Under the pieces are notes generated by a model that did no database searches, was not told the DNA's origin, and saw only the letters and a list, made by a program, of their open reading frames with translations. From contig JASEEX010000019.1 in NCBI GenBank assembly GCA_030019415.1, positions 1-36,790 of the forward strand: DNA of 36,790 bases, in the 5' to 3' direction. Of the stretch, positions 6,681-16,607 are shown piece after piece; positions within the stretch are counted from its first letter, which is position 1; each line of letters starts with the position of its first letter. Origin of the DNA: Thermodesulfovibrionales bacterium. Lineage in GTDB: Bacteria > Nitrospirota > Thermodesulfovibrionia > Thermodesulfovibrionales > SM23-35. Both the position numbers and the translations under genes were made by a program.

Positions 6681-8336
6681 TTATTTTAACATGATCGCTC
6701 CCTTGCCTGCAGAACTGACCATCTTTGCATATCTTGAAAGATATCCCTTCTTTATCTTGGGATCTGGAGGCCTCCAATTGCTTAATCTCTCCTTAATATC
6801 CTTATCCGAGAGAATCAGATCAATCCTCCTACTCGGTATATCTACCCTTATCCTGTCACCGTTTCTGACTATCGCTATTGGGCCACCTTCCATTGCCTCG
6901 GGTGATATATGGCCTATGCACGGGCCCCTTGTGCCTCCTGAAAACCTGCCGTCCGTAACAAGGGCGACGGAGTCGCTTAGACCCATCCCCACTATTGCCG
7001 AAGTAGGAGACAACATCTCCCTCATTCCTGGGCCACCCTTTGGTCCTTCATATCTTATAACGACAACATCTCCATAGTTTATCTTACCTTCGAGGATTAT
7101 CTTCATAGCATCCTCTTCTGAATCAAATACCCTTGCTACACCCTCAAACTTCATCATATCCTTACTAACAGCAGACTGTTTAACAACAGCTCCTTCTGGC
7201 GCAAGATTACCACGGAGTACGGCAATTCCTCCTTCTTTGTGATAGGCCTTACCGAGAGGCCTTATGACATCCTCATCTGTGATCTCTGCTGAGTCTGCAA
7301 TTTCATGTATGCCCTTACCACTTACAGTAATAGCATCGTGTAACCTGTCTCTGAGCCTCTTAATGACCCCGGGTATCCCTCCTGCATAGTCAAGGTCTTC
7401 GAGGTAATGTCTGCCTGCTGGAAGCATATCACAGATATGTGGTGTTTTCCTGCTTAGCCCATCAAAGAGCTCCAGCGGTAGATCAACACCTGCCTCATGG
7501 GCTATTGCAAGGATATGAAGCACTGTATTTGTTGAACCTCCGAGTGCGAGGTCAACCATTATGGCGTTCTCAAATGCCCCTTTTGTCATCATCTTTCGCG
7601 GTGTTATATTTTTTCTGATAAGTTCAACAATCCTTCTGCCGCTTCCAAATGCAATCCTCTTCTTTTTTGACGATACGGCAAGTGCCGTCGCACAGCCCTC
7701 AAGGCTCATTCCGAGGGCCTCTGTTACACATGCCATTGTATTTGCGGTATACATACCCTGGCATGAACCTTCGCCTGGACAGACACACATCTCAAGGGCC
7801 TCAAGTTCTTCATCTGTTATCAAGCCTTTCTTGTACTTACCAACTGCCTCGAATGTATCGTTGACGAGGGAAAGCCTCTTGCCTTTCAGATGGCCGGAGA
7901 GCATCGGACCTGCGGTAACAACTATTGAAGGGATATTAACCCTTGCGGCAGCCATAAGCATTCCAGGAGTAATCTTATCGCAGTTTGTCAGGAGCACAAG
8001 ACCATCAAATTGGTGCGCCTCTGCGATTGTCTCCACCGAATCAGCAATCAGCTCTCTTGATGGAAGGGAATAATGCATGCCCCTGTGACCCATCGCTATT
8101 CCATCGCATATGCCCGGGATTCCGAAAAAGAATGGGTATCCTCCACCTGTATGTATACCCTTTTCTATGAACCTCTCAAGGTCATGCATCCCTATATGGC
8201 CCGGGATTATATCTGTAAAGCTCGTTGCTACACCGATAAAAGGTTTGCCCATCTCTGTCTTTGGAATACCTGTAGCATAGAGAAGTGCCCTGTGGGGAAC
8301 CCTCTCCAATCCTTCTTTTATAATCTTACTTCTCAC
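6681..8336 (-). CDS. ilvD: Dihydroxy-acid dehydratase
   Basis: Fe-S enzyme that dehydrates 2,3-dihydroxy-isovalerate and -methylvalerate to the 2-keto acids, third step of branched-chain amino acid synthesis. 551 residues, full length. Likely cluster ligands are C77 (GICDG), C119 (NCDK) and C192 (CPGEGSCQG). The N-terminus has IIPGH rather than the PCN motif of some actinobacterial and plant enzymes, as in the archaeal/Bacillus-type branch. C-terminal [10 protein letters not shown]-like motif is present ([12 protein letters not shown]). Start is GTG 8336 with GGAGG six bases upstream. First gene of ilvDBN; a palindromic repeat fills the space before it. Confidence 0.95.
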   Translation of the reverse strand: MRSKIIKEGLERVPHRALLYATGIPKTEMGKPFIGVATSFTDIIPGHIGMHDLERFIEKGIHTGGGYPFFFGIPGICDGIAMGHRGMHYSLPSRELIADSVETIAEAHQFDGLVLLTNCDKITPGMLMAAARVNIPSIVVTAGPMLSGHLKGKRLSLVNDTFEAVGKYKKGLITDEELEALEMCVCPGEGSCQGMYTANTMACVTEALGMSLEGCATALAVSSKKKRIAFGSGRRIVELIRKNITPRKMMTKGAFENAIMVDLALGGSTNTVLHILAIAHEAGVDLPLELFDGLSRKTPHICDMLPAGRHYLEDLDYAGGIPGVIKRLRDRLHDAITVSGKGIHEIADSAEITDEDVIRPLGKAYHKEGGIAVLRGNLAPEGAVVKQSAVSKDMMKFEGVARVFDSEEDAMKIILEGKINYGDVVVIRYEGPKGGPGMREMLSPTSAIVGMGLSDSVALVTDGRFSGGTRGPCIGHISPEAMEGGPIAIVRNGDRIRVDIPSRRIDLILSDKDIKERLSNWRPPDPKIKKGYLSRYAKMVSSAGKGAIMLK

Positions 8337-8355
8337 AGTAACCTCCTCATCTTTG

Positions 8356-8448
8356 AATCACCAATAACCAAATTCCAATTACCAAATAAATCCCAATAAT
8401 CAAATTCCAATTACCAAAGTTTGGTTATTGGGATTTGGTGATTGATTA
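8356..8448. repeat. A/T-rich palindromic repeat (CCAATAACCAAATTCCAATT type)
   Basis: AATCACCAATAACCAAATT at 8356 is answered by the inverse TTTGGTTATTGGGATTTGGTG at 8420, with internal direct repeats of CCAATTACCAAA. It fills the gap between the DUF465 gene and ilvD. No coding content; it could fold into a long hairpin between the transcripts. Confidence 0.65.
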
Positions 8449-8676
8449 TTAAGTTGTATGGCCCTTTTTATATTCTCTAATCAGCTCTGCCATCCTGTCT
8501 TTCTTGAGGAGCTTCTGCTTCTGTATCCTTTTCCTTTCAAACTCTTCATCTGGGGTAAGATAGCGTTTGCTGTCAATCTTCGCAAGGAGTCCCTCGAGAT
8601 TTCTGTGCTCTTCTATAAGCCTCCTAAACTCCTCACTCTCCTTTTTTAGAAGTTCGACGACCTTTCCTTCTTGCAA
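8449..8676 (-). CDS. DUF465 (YdcH-like) small coiled-coil protein
   Basis: 75-residue, charged, helical protein: LLKKESEEFRRLIEEHRNLE, a short turn with YLTPDEEFERKRI, then KQKLLKKDRMAELIREYKKG. The E-H-x-x-L-E and the K-K-x-x-L-K-D-R pattern are those of the YdcH/DUF465 family, small cytoplasmic coiled-coil proteins of unknown role. Start is TTG at 8676 with AAAGGAGG six bases upstream. It follows hemG by 53 bases, a gap that holds a long hairpin. Confidence 0.8.
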   Translation of the reverse strand: MQEGKVVELLKKESEEFRRLIEEHRNLEGLLAKIDSKRYLTPDEEFERKRIQKQKLLKKDRMAELIREYKKGHTT

Positions 8677-8693
8677 CTCTACCTCCTTTTTTT

Positions 8694-8729
8694 ACCCCGT
8701 AGGAATGCCCCATGGCTTTCCAACGGGGT
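8694..8729. repeat. Long near-perfect hairpin between hemG and the DUF465 gene
   Basis: ACCCCGT (8694-8700) pairs with ACGGGGT (8723-8729), and inside it GGAA/TTCC and GCC/GGC also pair around a 4-base CCAT loop. The arm is about 14-15 bp. On the minus (transcribed) strand A's, not U's, follow, so it is not a standard terminator. It may mark an mRNA processing or stability boundary, or be another inserted palindrome. Confidence 0.6.
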
Positions 8730-10094
8730 TTATGAAAAATTACCACCAAGAATCCTTTCTGCCAGCATATATGAATTCTCTATACAGTCATTAACACCAA
8801 CCCCTCGATAGGAATTACCCGTGATATAAAGACCCCTGTAGCCGCTAACAATTTTGCCAATAGCCTCAAGCCTTCTCTCATGACCTAAGAGATACTGCGG
8901 TATACCTTTCTCATGCATATAAATCTTTACAAAATCAGGCTGGGCCCTTATATCCATGACATCTCTCAGAACGTCCATAACCATCTCCACGAGTCTATTC
9001 TCGTCCTGCAGTGCAAGTTCTGATGACCTGGCGCCCCCAACCATACTCCTGAGAAGCACATAACCTTCAGGTGCCCTGTTTGGAAATATGCTTGAATCCC
9101 AAAGTGTTCCGAGTACCTTCCGGCCTTCTCTTTTAGGCACAAGAAAACCAAAACCGTCAAGGGGTTGTTTTATCTTATCTCTCATGTAGCCAAGGCATAC
9201 AACAGAGATAGGAGGATAAGGGATTTCCTTAAGGATTAAAGATAGGTTTCTGTTAAAGTCCTTAACCATTTCTGATGAAGCATGGGCAGGTGTTGCAATA
9301 ACGGCACCCTCTGCCTCAAACCTTGAATTATCAGAGAGAAAAACAATATAGTTGTCACCTTTTTTATCAATCGAAACCACCCTGCTTCCTGTCTTCAGCC
9401 TTTCTCCCAGATGATCTTCAAGGGCCTTTATAAAAACCTCCATACCATCATAAAATGAAGTAAGAACTCCACCAGGCCCTGGCCCTACCTTCCTTCCCGA
9501 TGTTTTAGCCTCCTTCCGGAGTTTTATCAAAGCCTTTATGAGACTCCCGTGTCTTTTTTCTAGCTCATATATCCTCGGGAAGCAATTCTTAAAACTCATG
9601 GTTTCAGGATCGCCTGCATAAATTCCTGATGCCATTGGGTCAATGAGTCTTTCATATGCCTCTATGCCGAGCCTCCGCTTCGCAAAGTCAGCAAGAGTCT
9701 CGTCATCCTTTTTCCCCTTTGGCACAAAGATTTCGTATAAAATCCTCATTCGTCCATAAAGGCTCAGAAGATTCGATGAGAAAAAAGAAAGAGGTGACTC
9801 AGGTAAAATATGAAGTTTTCCTCCAGAAAATATGTATCTTTTTCTTGCTGCGTCATTACTCCTTAAAGGAGTAAGTCCGAGCTTCACAGCGAGTTCGAGT
9901 GTCTTCGGTCTGTTATCTAAAAAGCCGTTGACACCCCCTTCACACAGAAAGCCCCCTACCCTGTCAGTCCATATCTTGCCTCCTGCCCTTCTCTCAGACT
10001 CAAAGATAAGAATATCTAAAGAAGGGTCTGTTTCTATGAGAAAGTAGGCTAAGGAGAGACCAGAAATCCCTCCACCAACGATAATTAACCTCAT
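8730..10094 (-). CDS. hemY: Oxygen-dependent-type protoporphyrinogen oxidase (HemY/HemG family)
   Basis: FAD enzyme of heme synthesis, oxidising protoporphyrinogen (or coproporphyrinogen) to the porphyrin; membrane-associated. 454 residues. The N-terminal dinucleotide-binding motif is IIVGGGISGLSLAY, followed by the acidic FESERRAGGKIWT segment. The C-terminus has GLYITGNSYRGVGVNDCI, the second FAD-contact motif typical of this family. Start ATG 10094 lies one base after the hemH stop, so the two are coupled. Substrate choice between the protoporphyrin and coproporphyrin routes cannot be told from this. In an anaerobe the electron acceptor would not be oxygen. The gene is often called hemG in annotations. 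Confidence 0.92.
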   Translation of the reverse strand: MRLIIVGGGISGLSLAYFLIETDPSLDILIFESERRAGGKIWTDRVGGFLCEGGVNGFLDNRPKTLELAVKLGLTPLRSNDAARKRYIFSGGKLHILPESPLSFFSSNLLSLYGRMRILYEIFVPKGKKDDETLADFAKRRLGIEAYERLIDPMASGIYAGDPETMSFKNCFPRIYELEKRHGSLIKALIKLRKEAKTSGRKVGPGPGGVLTSFYDGMEVFIKALEDHLGERLKTGSRVVSIDKKGDNYIVFLSDNSRFEAEGAVIATPAHASSEMVKDFNRNLSLILKEIPYPPISVVCLGYMRDKIKQPLDGFGFLVPKREGRKVLGTLWDSSIFPNRAPEGYVLLRSMVGGARSSELALQDENRLVEMVMDVLRDVMDIRAQPDFVKIYMHEKGIPQYLLGHERRLEAIGKIVSGYRGLYITGNSYRGVGVNDCIENSYMLAERILGGNFS

Positions 10095-10095
10095 C

Positions 10096-11196
10096 TCACA
10101 TCCACCCCTTCTCCTTCAGGCCTTTCATAACCATGTCCTTTAATGCCTCTATAAATAGGTGATGTGTATTCAGAGAAGCCACTCTTTTAAGCACCATACC
10201 AAGCCTTCTGGCCATGTTTTTATATAATATATCTATTTCGTAAAGGGTCTCAATATGGTCTGAAACAAAACTTATCGGGGCGAGGAGTATATTCTTATAT
10301 CCCAGCTCAGCAAACCTTTTAAGTACCTCCTCCGTAGAAGGCTCAAGCCATTTAACAGGGCCGCTCTTACTCTGATACGACAGATGCCACTCTATATTTA
10401 ACCTTTTTATTATCTCTCCAATCGTCCCGAGTATCTGATTTACATAGGGGTCTCCCTCTTTAATCAGCCTCTCCGGAAGATTATGGGCGCTGAAAAGCAC
10501 AGGCATTTTGAGTTCTGAGTTTTGAGTTCTGAGTTCTGAGTTAATCGCAAATGATTCAAGTCCTTTTTTTATCACATCCACAAGAGCATCTATGTATAAC
10601 GGATGGTTAAACCATGATGAGATACAGAAGACTTCTATAGGATATCCTGAAAGGACCTCTTTTAATCTCGACAGTGATGAGCCTGCTGTAGCATACGAAT
10701 AATGGGGATACATGCTTATCGCAATAAGTTTCCTGATTCCGGTATTATAGATTTCGGGAATCACTTCCTCTATTAAAGGATGCCAGTAACGCATACCTAC
10801 ATAAACCTTAAACTTCACCCCCTCCCTTACCCTCCCCCCTCGAGGGGGAGGGGTGGGTGGGGGGGATTCCTGACTTCTGACTTCCCCGGCCTCGCTCCGC
10901 GAAGCGGGGCGGACTGACTTCTGATTAAGTGCCTCCTCGAGGGCTTCTGCCTGCTTACTGGTTATATCGAGGATCGGGGATCTGCCTCCTATAAGGCTAT
11001 ATATTTTTTCTGTCTTTTTCGAGCGAAGACTTGATATGAGCCATGCTATGGGTCTCTGAAGGAATGGAGATCCGAGTCTTATGATCTTCCTATCAGAGAA
11101 GAGATTATATAGAAATGGCCTCACTGCCTGGAGGGAATCAGGTCCCCCAAGGTTTAAAAGTATTACACCTATAGTCTCTTTTTCAGTCTCACCCAA
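10096..11196 (-). CDS. hemH: Ferrochelatase with two repeat-derived in-frame insertions
   Basis: Inserts ferrous iron into porphyrin. Seen: VILLNLGGPDSL at the N-terminus, SMYPHYSYATAG, the catalytic histidine in LFSAHNLPE (H238), and SDHIETLYEID with E316. At 366 residues it is about 45 longer than a usual bacterial ferrochelatase. The excess equals two low-complexity inserts. Residues about 91-128 (SRSEAGEVRSQESPPPTPPP and on) come from DNA repeats at 10816-10927. Residues about 217-230 (AINSELRTQNSELK) come from a repeat at 10508-10548. Both keep the frame and lie between secondary-structure elements away from catalytic motifs. Start is TTG 11196 (no ATG fits), with a weak AGGA ribosome site. 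Coupled to hemY. Confidence 0.93.
   Translation of the reverse strand: MGETEKETIGVILLNLGGPDSLQAVRPFLYNLFSDRKIIRLGSPFLQRPIAWLISSLRSKKTEKIYSLIGGRSPILDITSKQAEALEEALNQKSVRPASRSEAGEVRSQESPPPTPPPRGGRVREGVKFKVYVGMRYWHPLIEEVIPEIYNTGIRKLIAISMYPHYSYATAGSSLSRLKEVLSGYPIEVFCISSWFNHPLYIDALVDVIKKGLESFAINSELRTQNSELKMPVLFSAHNLPERLIKEGDPYVNQILGTIGEIIKRLNIEWHLSYQSKSGPVKWLEPSTEEVLKRFAELGYKNILLAPISFVSDHIETLYEIDILYKNMARRLGMVLKRVASLNTHHLFIEALKDMVMKGLKEKGWM
10508..10548. repeat. GAGTTCTGAGTT tandem repeat inside hemH
   Basis: TTGAGTTCTGAG-type units repeat about three times in a row, encoding NSELRTQNSELK within ferrochelatase in the reverse direction. The sequence type (AACTCAGAACTCAAAACTCA) is a low-complexity dispersed repeat, not ordinary coding sequence. 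Confidence 0.6.
10816..10927. repeat. REP-like palindromes inserted in hemH
   Basis: Two neighbouring palindromes. The first, CCCTCCCTTACCCTCCCCCC then GAGGGGGAGGGGTGGG, is a relative of the REP elements at 2058-2113 and 2891-2930. The second has GACTTCTGACTTCC, the hairpin GCCTCGCTCCGCGAAGCGGG, and a second GACTTCTGATT. Together they encode about 37 extra residues of hemH without breaking its frame. Confidence 0.7.
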
Positions 11197-11274
11197 ATCT
11201 CAATCCTGGTATCGAAATTCCTATTGATTTATTTTAAGAAATCCAATACATTGATGTCCACTACCTACACATCC

Positions 11275-11304
11275 TTGACCAAATAAATCATACTATGGTA
11301 ATTT
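11275..11304 (+). promoter_or_regulatory. Candidate promoter of the aminotransferase-serA-purA-comF run
   Basis: TTGACC (11275-11280), 18 bases, TAATTT (11299-11304). It lies 36 bases before the ATG at 11340, which has AGGAG at 11329-11333. The 143-base gap to the divergent hemH holds nothing else I recognise. Confidence 0.4.
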
Positions 11305-11339
11305 TTAAAAACGTAGTTGAAGTAAGATAGGAGTTTTTA

Positions 11340-12479
11340 ATGCTAAAGCGTTATCTATTAGCCCCTGGCCCAACACCAGTTCCTTCAGAGGTGCTGCTTG
11401 CAATGGCAACGCCTGTAATCCACCACAGGTCACCGGATTTCCTCCCTGTGCTTGATTCTGCAAAGAAAGGTCTTCAGTGGTTATATCAGACAAAAAAAGA
11501 CGTGCTTATCCTCTGCTCAACTGGCACAGGTGGAATGGTTGGGGCTGTGAATAACTTCTTCAACCACGGAGACAAGGTTCTTGTTATAAACGGTGGTAAA
11601 TTCGGAGAGCGATGGACAAAGATATGTCAGTCCTACGGCCTGAAGGTCGAAGAGATTATTGTAGAATGGGGTTATGCGGTCAGGCCTGAAATGGTCGAAG
11701 AGAAGCTCAAAAAGGATCAGGGCATAAAAGGCGTGTTTGTCCAGGCATCAGAGACCTCAACAGGTGTTTATCATGACATAAATGCCCTTGCATCTATTGT
11801 TAAAAGATATGAAGATACATTATTCATAGTTGATGCTATTAGTGCCCTTGTTGCCCATGACCTGAGAACAGATGAATGGGGAATAGACATAATGGTAGGG
11901 GGTTCACAAAAGGGTGTGATGCTCCCACCGGGCCTTGCCTTTGTCAGCGTGAGTGAAAAGGCGTGGGAAAAAGCAGAGACATCAAAGTTGCCTAAGTTCT
12001 ATTTTAATTTTAAAAAAGAACGCGAAAACCTCGCAAAAAACCAGACAAACTTCACATCTCCAGTTACGCTCATCATCGGTCTTAACGAAAGCCTGAAGAT
12101 GCTTCAGGCAGAAGGACTTGAAAATGTATATAAAAGACACGAGATGCTTGCCCATGCTACAAGAATGGCTGTTCAGGCCCTCGGTTTAGAGCTCTATTCA
12201 AAGGAGTCTCCATCAAATGCCTTAACAGCCATTATGGCACCTCCTGGAATAGATGGACAGGCAGTGTATAAAAATCTTCGGGAAAAATACGGTATCACAG
12301 CAGCCGGGGGGCAGGACAGGGCAAGGGGTAAAATATTCAGGATTGCCCATTTAGGATATGTAGACAGATTTGATATCATAACAGCAATTGCAGGTATTGA
12401 GATGGTGCTGAAAGGAATGGGCTATCCTGTAAAACTCGGTACGGGTGTAGCAATTGCTGAGGAACTATTGATGGATTAG
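11340..12479 (+). CDS. Class V PLP aminotransferase, probable phosphoserine/serine aminotransferase
   Basis: Fold-type I PLP enzyme of the alanine-glyoxylate / serine-pyruvate aminotransferase group. N-terminus LLAPGPTPVPSEV and HHRSPDF are family signatures. STGTGGM binds the cofactor phosphate, the aspartate of FIVDAISAL stacks on PLP, and the Schiff-base lysine is K191 in GGSQKGVMLPPG. 379 residues, full length. ATG 11340 has AGGAG six bases upstream. It lies 13 bases before serA, so I infer that it transaminates 3-phosphohydroxypyruvate in serine synthesis, as class V enzymes do in lineages without a classic SerC. Glyoxylate or pyruvate as substrate is the alternative; sequence alone does not decide. 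Confidence 0.88.
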   Translation: MLKRYLLAPGPTPVPSEVLLAMATPVIHHRSPDFLPVLDSAKKGLQWLYQTKKDVLILCSTGTGGMVGAVNNFFNHGDKVLVINGGKFGERWTKICQSYGLKVEEIIVEWGYAVRPEMVEEKLKKDQGIKGVFVQASETSTGVYHDINALASIVKRYEDTLFIVDAISALVAHDLRTDEWGIDIMVGGSQKGVMLPPGLAFVSVSEKAWEKAETSKLPKFYFNFKKERENLAKNQTNFTSPVTLIIGLNESLKMLQAEGLENVYKRHEMLAHATRMAVQALGLELYSKESPSNALTAIMAPPGIDGQAVYKNLREKYGITAAGGQDRARGKIFRIAHLGYVDRFDIITAIAGIEMVLKGMGYPVKLGTGVAIAEELLMD

Positions 12480-12492
12480 ATGAGGGATACAG

Positions 12493-14097
12493 ATGAAGAA
12501 CGTAGCTATCAGCAACGTCCTGAAGGTTCTTATCAGTGACAGTATCTCGCCGAAAGGTATAGAGATACTCAAAGATGCAGGTCTTGAGGTTGATATAAAA
12601 ACGGGCATAAAACCTGAGGAATTGAAGGCATCTATTGGTGGTTACCATGGCCTGATAATAAGGTCTGCAACAAAAGTGACACGGGAGATAATAGGTGCCG
12701 CTGCAAACCTGAAGGTCATAGGACGTGCAGGTTCCGGGCTTGATAATGTTGACATAACGGCAGCCACAAAAAAGGGGATTGTTGTGATGAATACACCTGG
12801 CGGAAACACAATCACTACGGCGGAACATACAATCGCCCTGATGTTTGCCCTTGCAAGACAGATACCGCAGGCCACAATGTCGATAAAGGAAGGCAAATGG
12901 GAGAAAAAAAGGTTTATGGGTGTCGAGCTCTTCAACAAGACCCTCGGTGTCATTGGCATAGGAAATATTGGGAGCCAGGTTGCAAAGAGGGCACAGGCCT
13001 TTGCGATGAATGTAATAGCCCATGACCCTTTCTTGAGTGAGGATAAGGCTAAGGCTATGGGTGTTGAGAAGGTTGGTCTCGAAGAGTTATTCAGGCGCTC
13101 CGACTTTTTAACGATTCATACCCCTCTAACACCGGAGACAAAAAACATGATAAATAAAGAGACTATTAAGAGGATGAAAGATGGTGTCAGGATAATTAAC
13201 TGCGCAAGGGGTGGCATTGTTAACGAGAAGGACCTATATGATGCCCTTGTAGAAGGCAAGGTTGCAGGTGCTGCCCTTGATGTATTTGAGAAGGAACCGC
13301 CTGAGAATAACCCTCTTCTTACCCTGGATAATGTAGTCTCTACCCCTCACCTCGGCGCCGCAACCAAGGAGGCACAGGAGAATGTGGCTATTGCAATCGC
13401 TGAACAGATAGCGGATTATCTCATTCGTGGAACAATACGAAATGCTGTTAACTTTCCATCAATTCCCGCAGATCAGGTTGCAAAGCTTCAGCCCTATATT
13501 ACCCTGTCTGAGAAACTCGGTTTATTTGCAGCTCAGATATTTGAAGGTGGTGTCACAGAGATAGCGATCGAATACCGCGGAGAGGCGTCCGAGATTGACA
13601 CTGCTCCAGTTAAAATAGCTGCAATCAAGGGTTTCCTTTCTCCGATCTTAGAAGAGACGGTAAACTTCGTCAACGCACCAATCATAGCCAAGGAACGGGG
13701 AATAGAAATTAAGGAGACGAAGAGTGCTGATGCCGGTGATTATCAGAGCATGGTTGCGATCAGGATAAAGGCAAAGGATAAAGAAAGCTATTTTGCGGGA
13801 ACACTCTTTAGCAGGAAAGACCCCCGTATTGTAGGTATTGATAACTTCAAGGTTGAGATTGTACCTGAGGGAGAGCTTCTCTTTATGTATAATAACGACA
13901 GACCCGGTGTTATCGGAAATATCGGAGCACTTCTCGGTAAAAACAATATCAATATCTCAAGGATGCATTTTGGAAGAGAGACCCAGGGAGGCAGAGCGAT
14001 CTCTGTTGTCACCATAGATAGCCCTGCCACACCCCAGATCCTTGAGGAGATAAGGAATCTTCCGAACATCCTTTCGCTCAAACGCATAATTCTCTGA
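12493..14097 (+). CDS. serA: D-3-phosphoglycerate dehydrogenase, long form
   Basis: NAD enzyme that opens the serine pathway by oxidising 3-phosphoglycerate. 534 residues in the order: substrate/NAD core (IGRAGSGLDNVD, the Rossmann motif GVIGIGNIGSQVAKRA, arginine in NCARGGIVNE at about 239, glutamate in DVFEKEPPE, histidine in STPHLGAAT), the allosteric substrate-binding (ASB) domain, and a C-terminal ACT domain from about LLFMYNNDRPGVIGNIG. The ACT domain normally senses serine. ATG 12493 has GAGGGA upstream and gives a slightly longer N-terminus than usual (MKNVAISNVLKVLISDS); KVLISDS is the conserved start region. Coupled with the aminotransferase before it. Confidence 0.96.
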   Translation: MKNVAISNVLKVLISDSISPKGIEILKDAGLEVDIKTGIKPEELKASIGGYHGLIIRSATKVTREIIGAAANLKVIGRAGSGLDNVDITAATKKGIVVMNTPGGNTITTAEHTIALMFALARQIPQATMSIKEGKWEKKRFMGVELFNKTLGVIGIGNIGSQVAKRAQAFAMNVIAHDPFLSEDKAKAMGVEKVGLEELFRRSDFLTIHTPLTPETKNMINKETIKRMKDGVRIINCARGGIVNEKDLYDALVEGKVAGAALDVFEKEPPENNPLLTLDNVVSTPHLGAATKEAQENVAIAIAEQIADYLIRGTIRNAVNFPSIPADQVAKLQPYITLSEKLGLFAAQIFEGGVTEIAIEYRGEASEIDTAPVKIAAIKGFLSPILEETVNFVNAPIIAKERGIEIKETKSADAGDYQSMVAIRIKAKDKESYFAGTLFSRKDPRIVGIDNFKVEIVPEGELLFMYNNDRPGVIGNIGALLGKNNINISRMHFGRETQGGRAISVVTIDSPATPQILEEIRNLPNILSLKRIIL

Positions 14098-15395
<1,298 letters not shown>

Positions 15396-15396
<1 letters not shown>

Positions 15397-16082
15397 TGGG
15401 TCTTTTAAACCTCCTCTATCCCTCAAAATGTCCATCCTGCGGAAGTGCATCTGATGTATTTTACCATTCACCAATATGTGCCTCCTGCTGGTCTAAGATA
15501 AAGAGGTACTCCGGTCTATCATGCAGGATATGCGCTATGCCATTTTCATCAGAATATGCGGAGATATGCTTGCAGTGCCTTAAAAAGGCACCTCCCTTCT
15601 CTAAGGCCATTAATTATGGCCTTTATGAAGGGGCACTTGCAGAGGCGATTAACCACCTGAAATTTCATGGTCTAAAAAGACTTGCAAAACCTCTCGGCAG
15701 GCTACTGTTAAGTTTTGACCTCTCCATTGTGGACGGCGCAGTGCCTGTTCCTTTAAGCATAAAAAGGCTGAGAGAAAGAGGCTTTAACCAGTCCCTGCTT
15801 ATAGCAAGGGTTATAGCAAAGAAGATAGGGATTCCTCTGTTAATGGATATCCTCTTAAAGAAAAAGGAGACACCTCCACAAATAGGTTTGTCTGCAAAGG
15901 AGAGGCTTTCAAACCTTAAGAATGCCTTCGAGGTGAAAGGAGATATAAGAGGTCTCAGACTCCTCCTTGTTGATGATGTGATGACAACAGGAGCAACAGT
16001 GACAGAGTGCTCAAAGGAACTCTTGAAAGCTGGAGCAAAAGAGGTTATCGTCCTTACCCTCGCAAGGTCAAGTATGATGTGA
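15396..16082 (+). CDS. comF: ComF family phosphoribosyltransferase-like protein
   Basis: 228-residue protein with an N-terminal double zinc ribbon (CPSCGS, CASCW, CRICAMPF, CLQCL) followed by a phosphoribosyltransferase domain. The PRPP loop is LLVDDVMTTGATVTE. ComF helps bring single-stranded DNA in during natural transformation in competent bacteria, and homologues are also common in non-competent ones, where the role is unclear. It overlaps purA by one base. Last gene of the run before the defence island. Confidence 0.9.
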
Positions 16083-16085
16083 TGT

Positions 16086-16093
16086 GATATAAT
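16086..16093 (+). promoter_or_regulatory. Extended -10 box directly before the truncated nuclease gene
   Basis: TGATATAAT reading (TG-A-TATAAT, box at 16088-16093) ends seven bases before ATG 16101. No ribosome site lies between. A transcript from it would begin at or next to the ATG. Confidence 0.5.
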
Positions 16094-16100
16094 TTGTTTG

Positions 16101-16568
16101 ATGTCTGATATTGATTTATTCAGAGAAAAACTTCAGTCATTAATCTCAAAGTTCGAAAAGGATAAAACGTACTATTTATCAAAAGGTTACCCAGAGGCTC
16201 AGGTCAGAATCGATTTCATAAATCCATTTTTTGAAGCCCTCGGATGGGATATAGAGAATAAAGCTCAAAAGCCTCCTCATGAAAGGGATGTAATTGTAGA
16301 ACTTTCACCTGAGACAACAAAAAGACCTGATTATAATTTCCGCATAAACGGTATCACAAAGTTTTTTGTTGAGGCAAAACCCCCTTCTGTTGCACTTGAT
16401 GATGTAAACCATGTACTTCAGGCAAAAAGTTATGCATGGTCAACTAAAGAGGTTTATTTTGTAGTCCTTACAGACTTTGAGGAGTTTAAACTCTTTGATG
16501 CCTCCTTAAAACCAAATCCAAAATTCCCGGATGAAGGATTAATATTTTTTTCTTTAAATTCATTATAA
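16101..16568 (+). pseudogene. Truncated type IIG/HsdR-like restriction nuclease domain
   Basis: 155 residues matching only the N-terminal nuclease part of a large restriction enzyme: FREKLQSLISKFEKDKTYYL, then EAQVRIDFINPFFEALGWD, then the PD-(D/E)xK core RPDYNF ... FFVEAKPP (D77, E91, K93), and VLTDFEEFKLFD. Family proteins carry on into a helicase or N6-adenine methylase and target recognition for some 1000 residues. Here the frame stops after IFFSLNSL, 39 bases before the Hhe gene. All active-site residues remain, so a stand-alone nuclease cannot be excluded. An evolutionary remnant cut by insertion of the next gene is simpler. I start at ATG 16101. Confidence 0.75.
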
Positions 16569-16569
16569 T
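16564..16569 (+). promoter_or_regulatory. Candidate -10 for the Hhe gene
   Basis: TATAAT 38 bases before the Hhe ATG, overlapping the stop of the truncated nuclease gene. No convincing -35, only a T-run. Weak. Confidence 0.3.
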
Positions 16570-16607
16570 TAACGTATATATCCGATGTTTATTGGGTATC
16601 TTGGATT

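Noticed and set aside
7561-8073. 170-codon plus-strand frame inside ilvD
   Set aside because: Antisense shadow of a well-conserved gene; composition and product make no protein sense.
8694-8729. Hairpin as intrinsic terminator of hemHY
   Set aside because: No U-tract after it on the transcribed strand; the T-run lies on the wrong side.
12376-13023. 215-codon minus-strand frame across the aminotransferase-serA junction
   Set aside because: Shadow frame spanning two conserved genes on the other strand, cysteine/histidine/tyrosine-rich product as expected from antisense reading.
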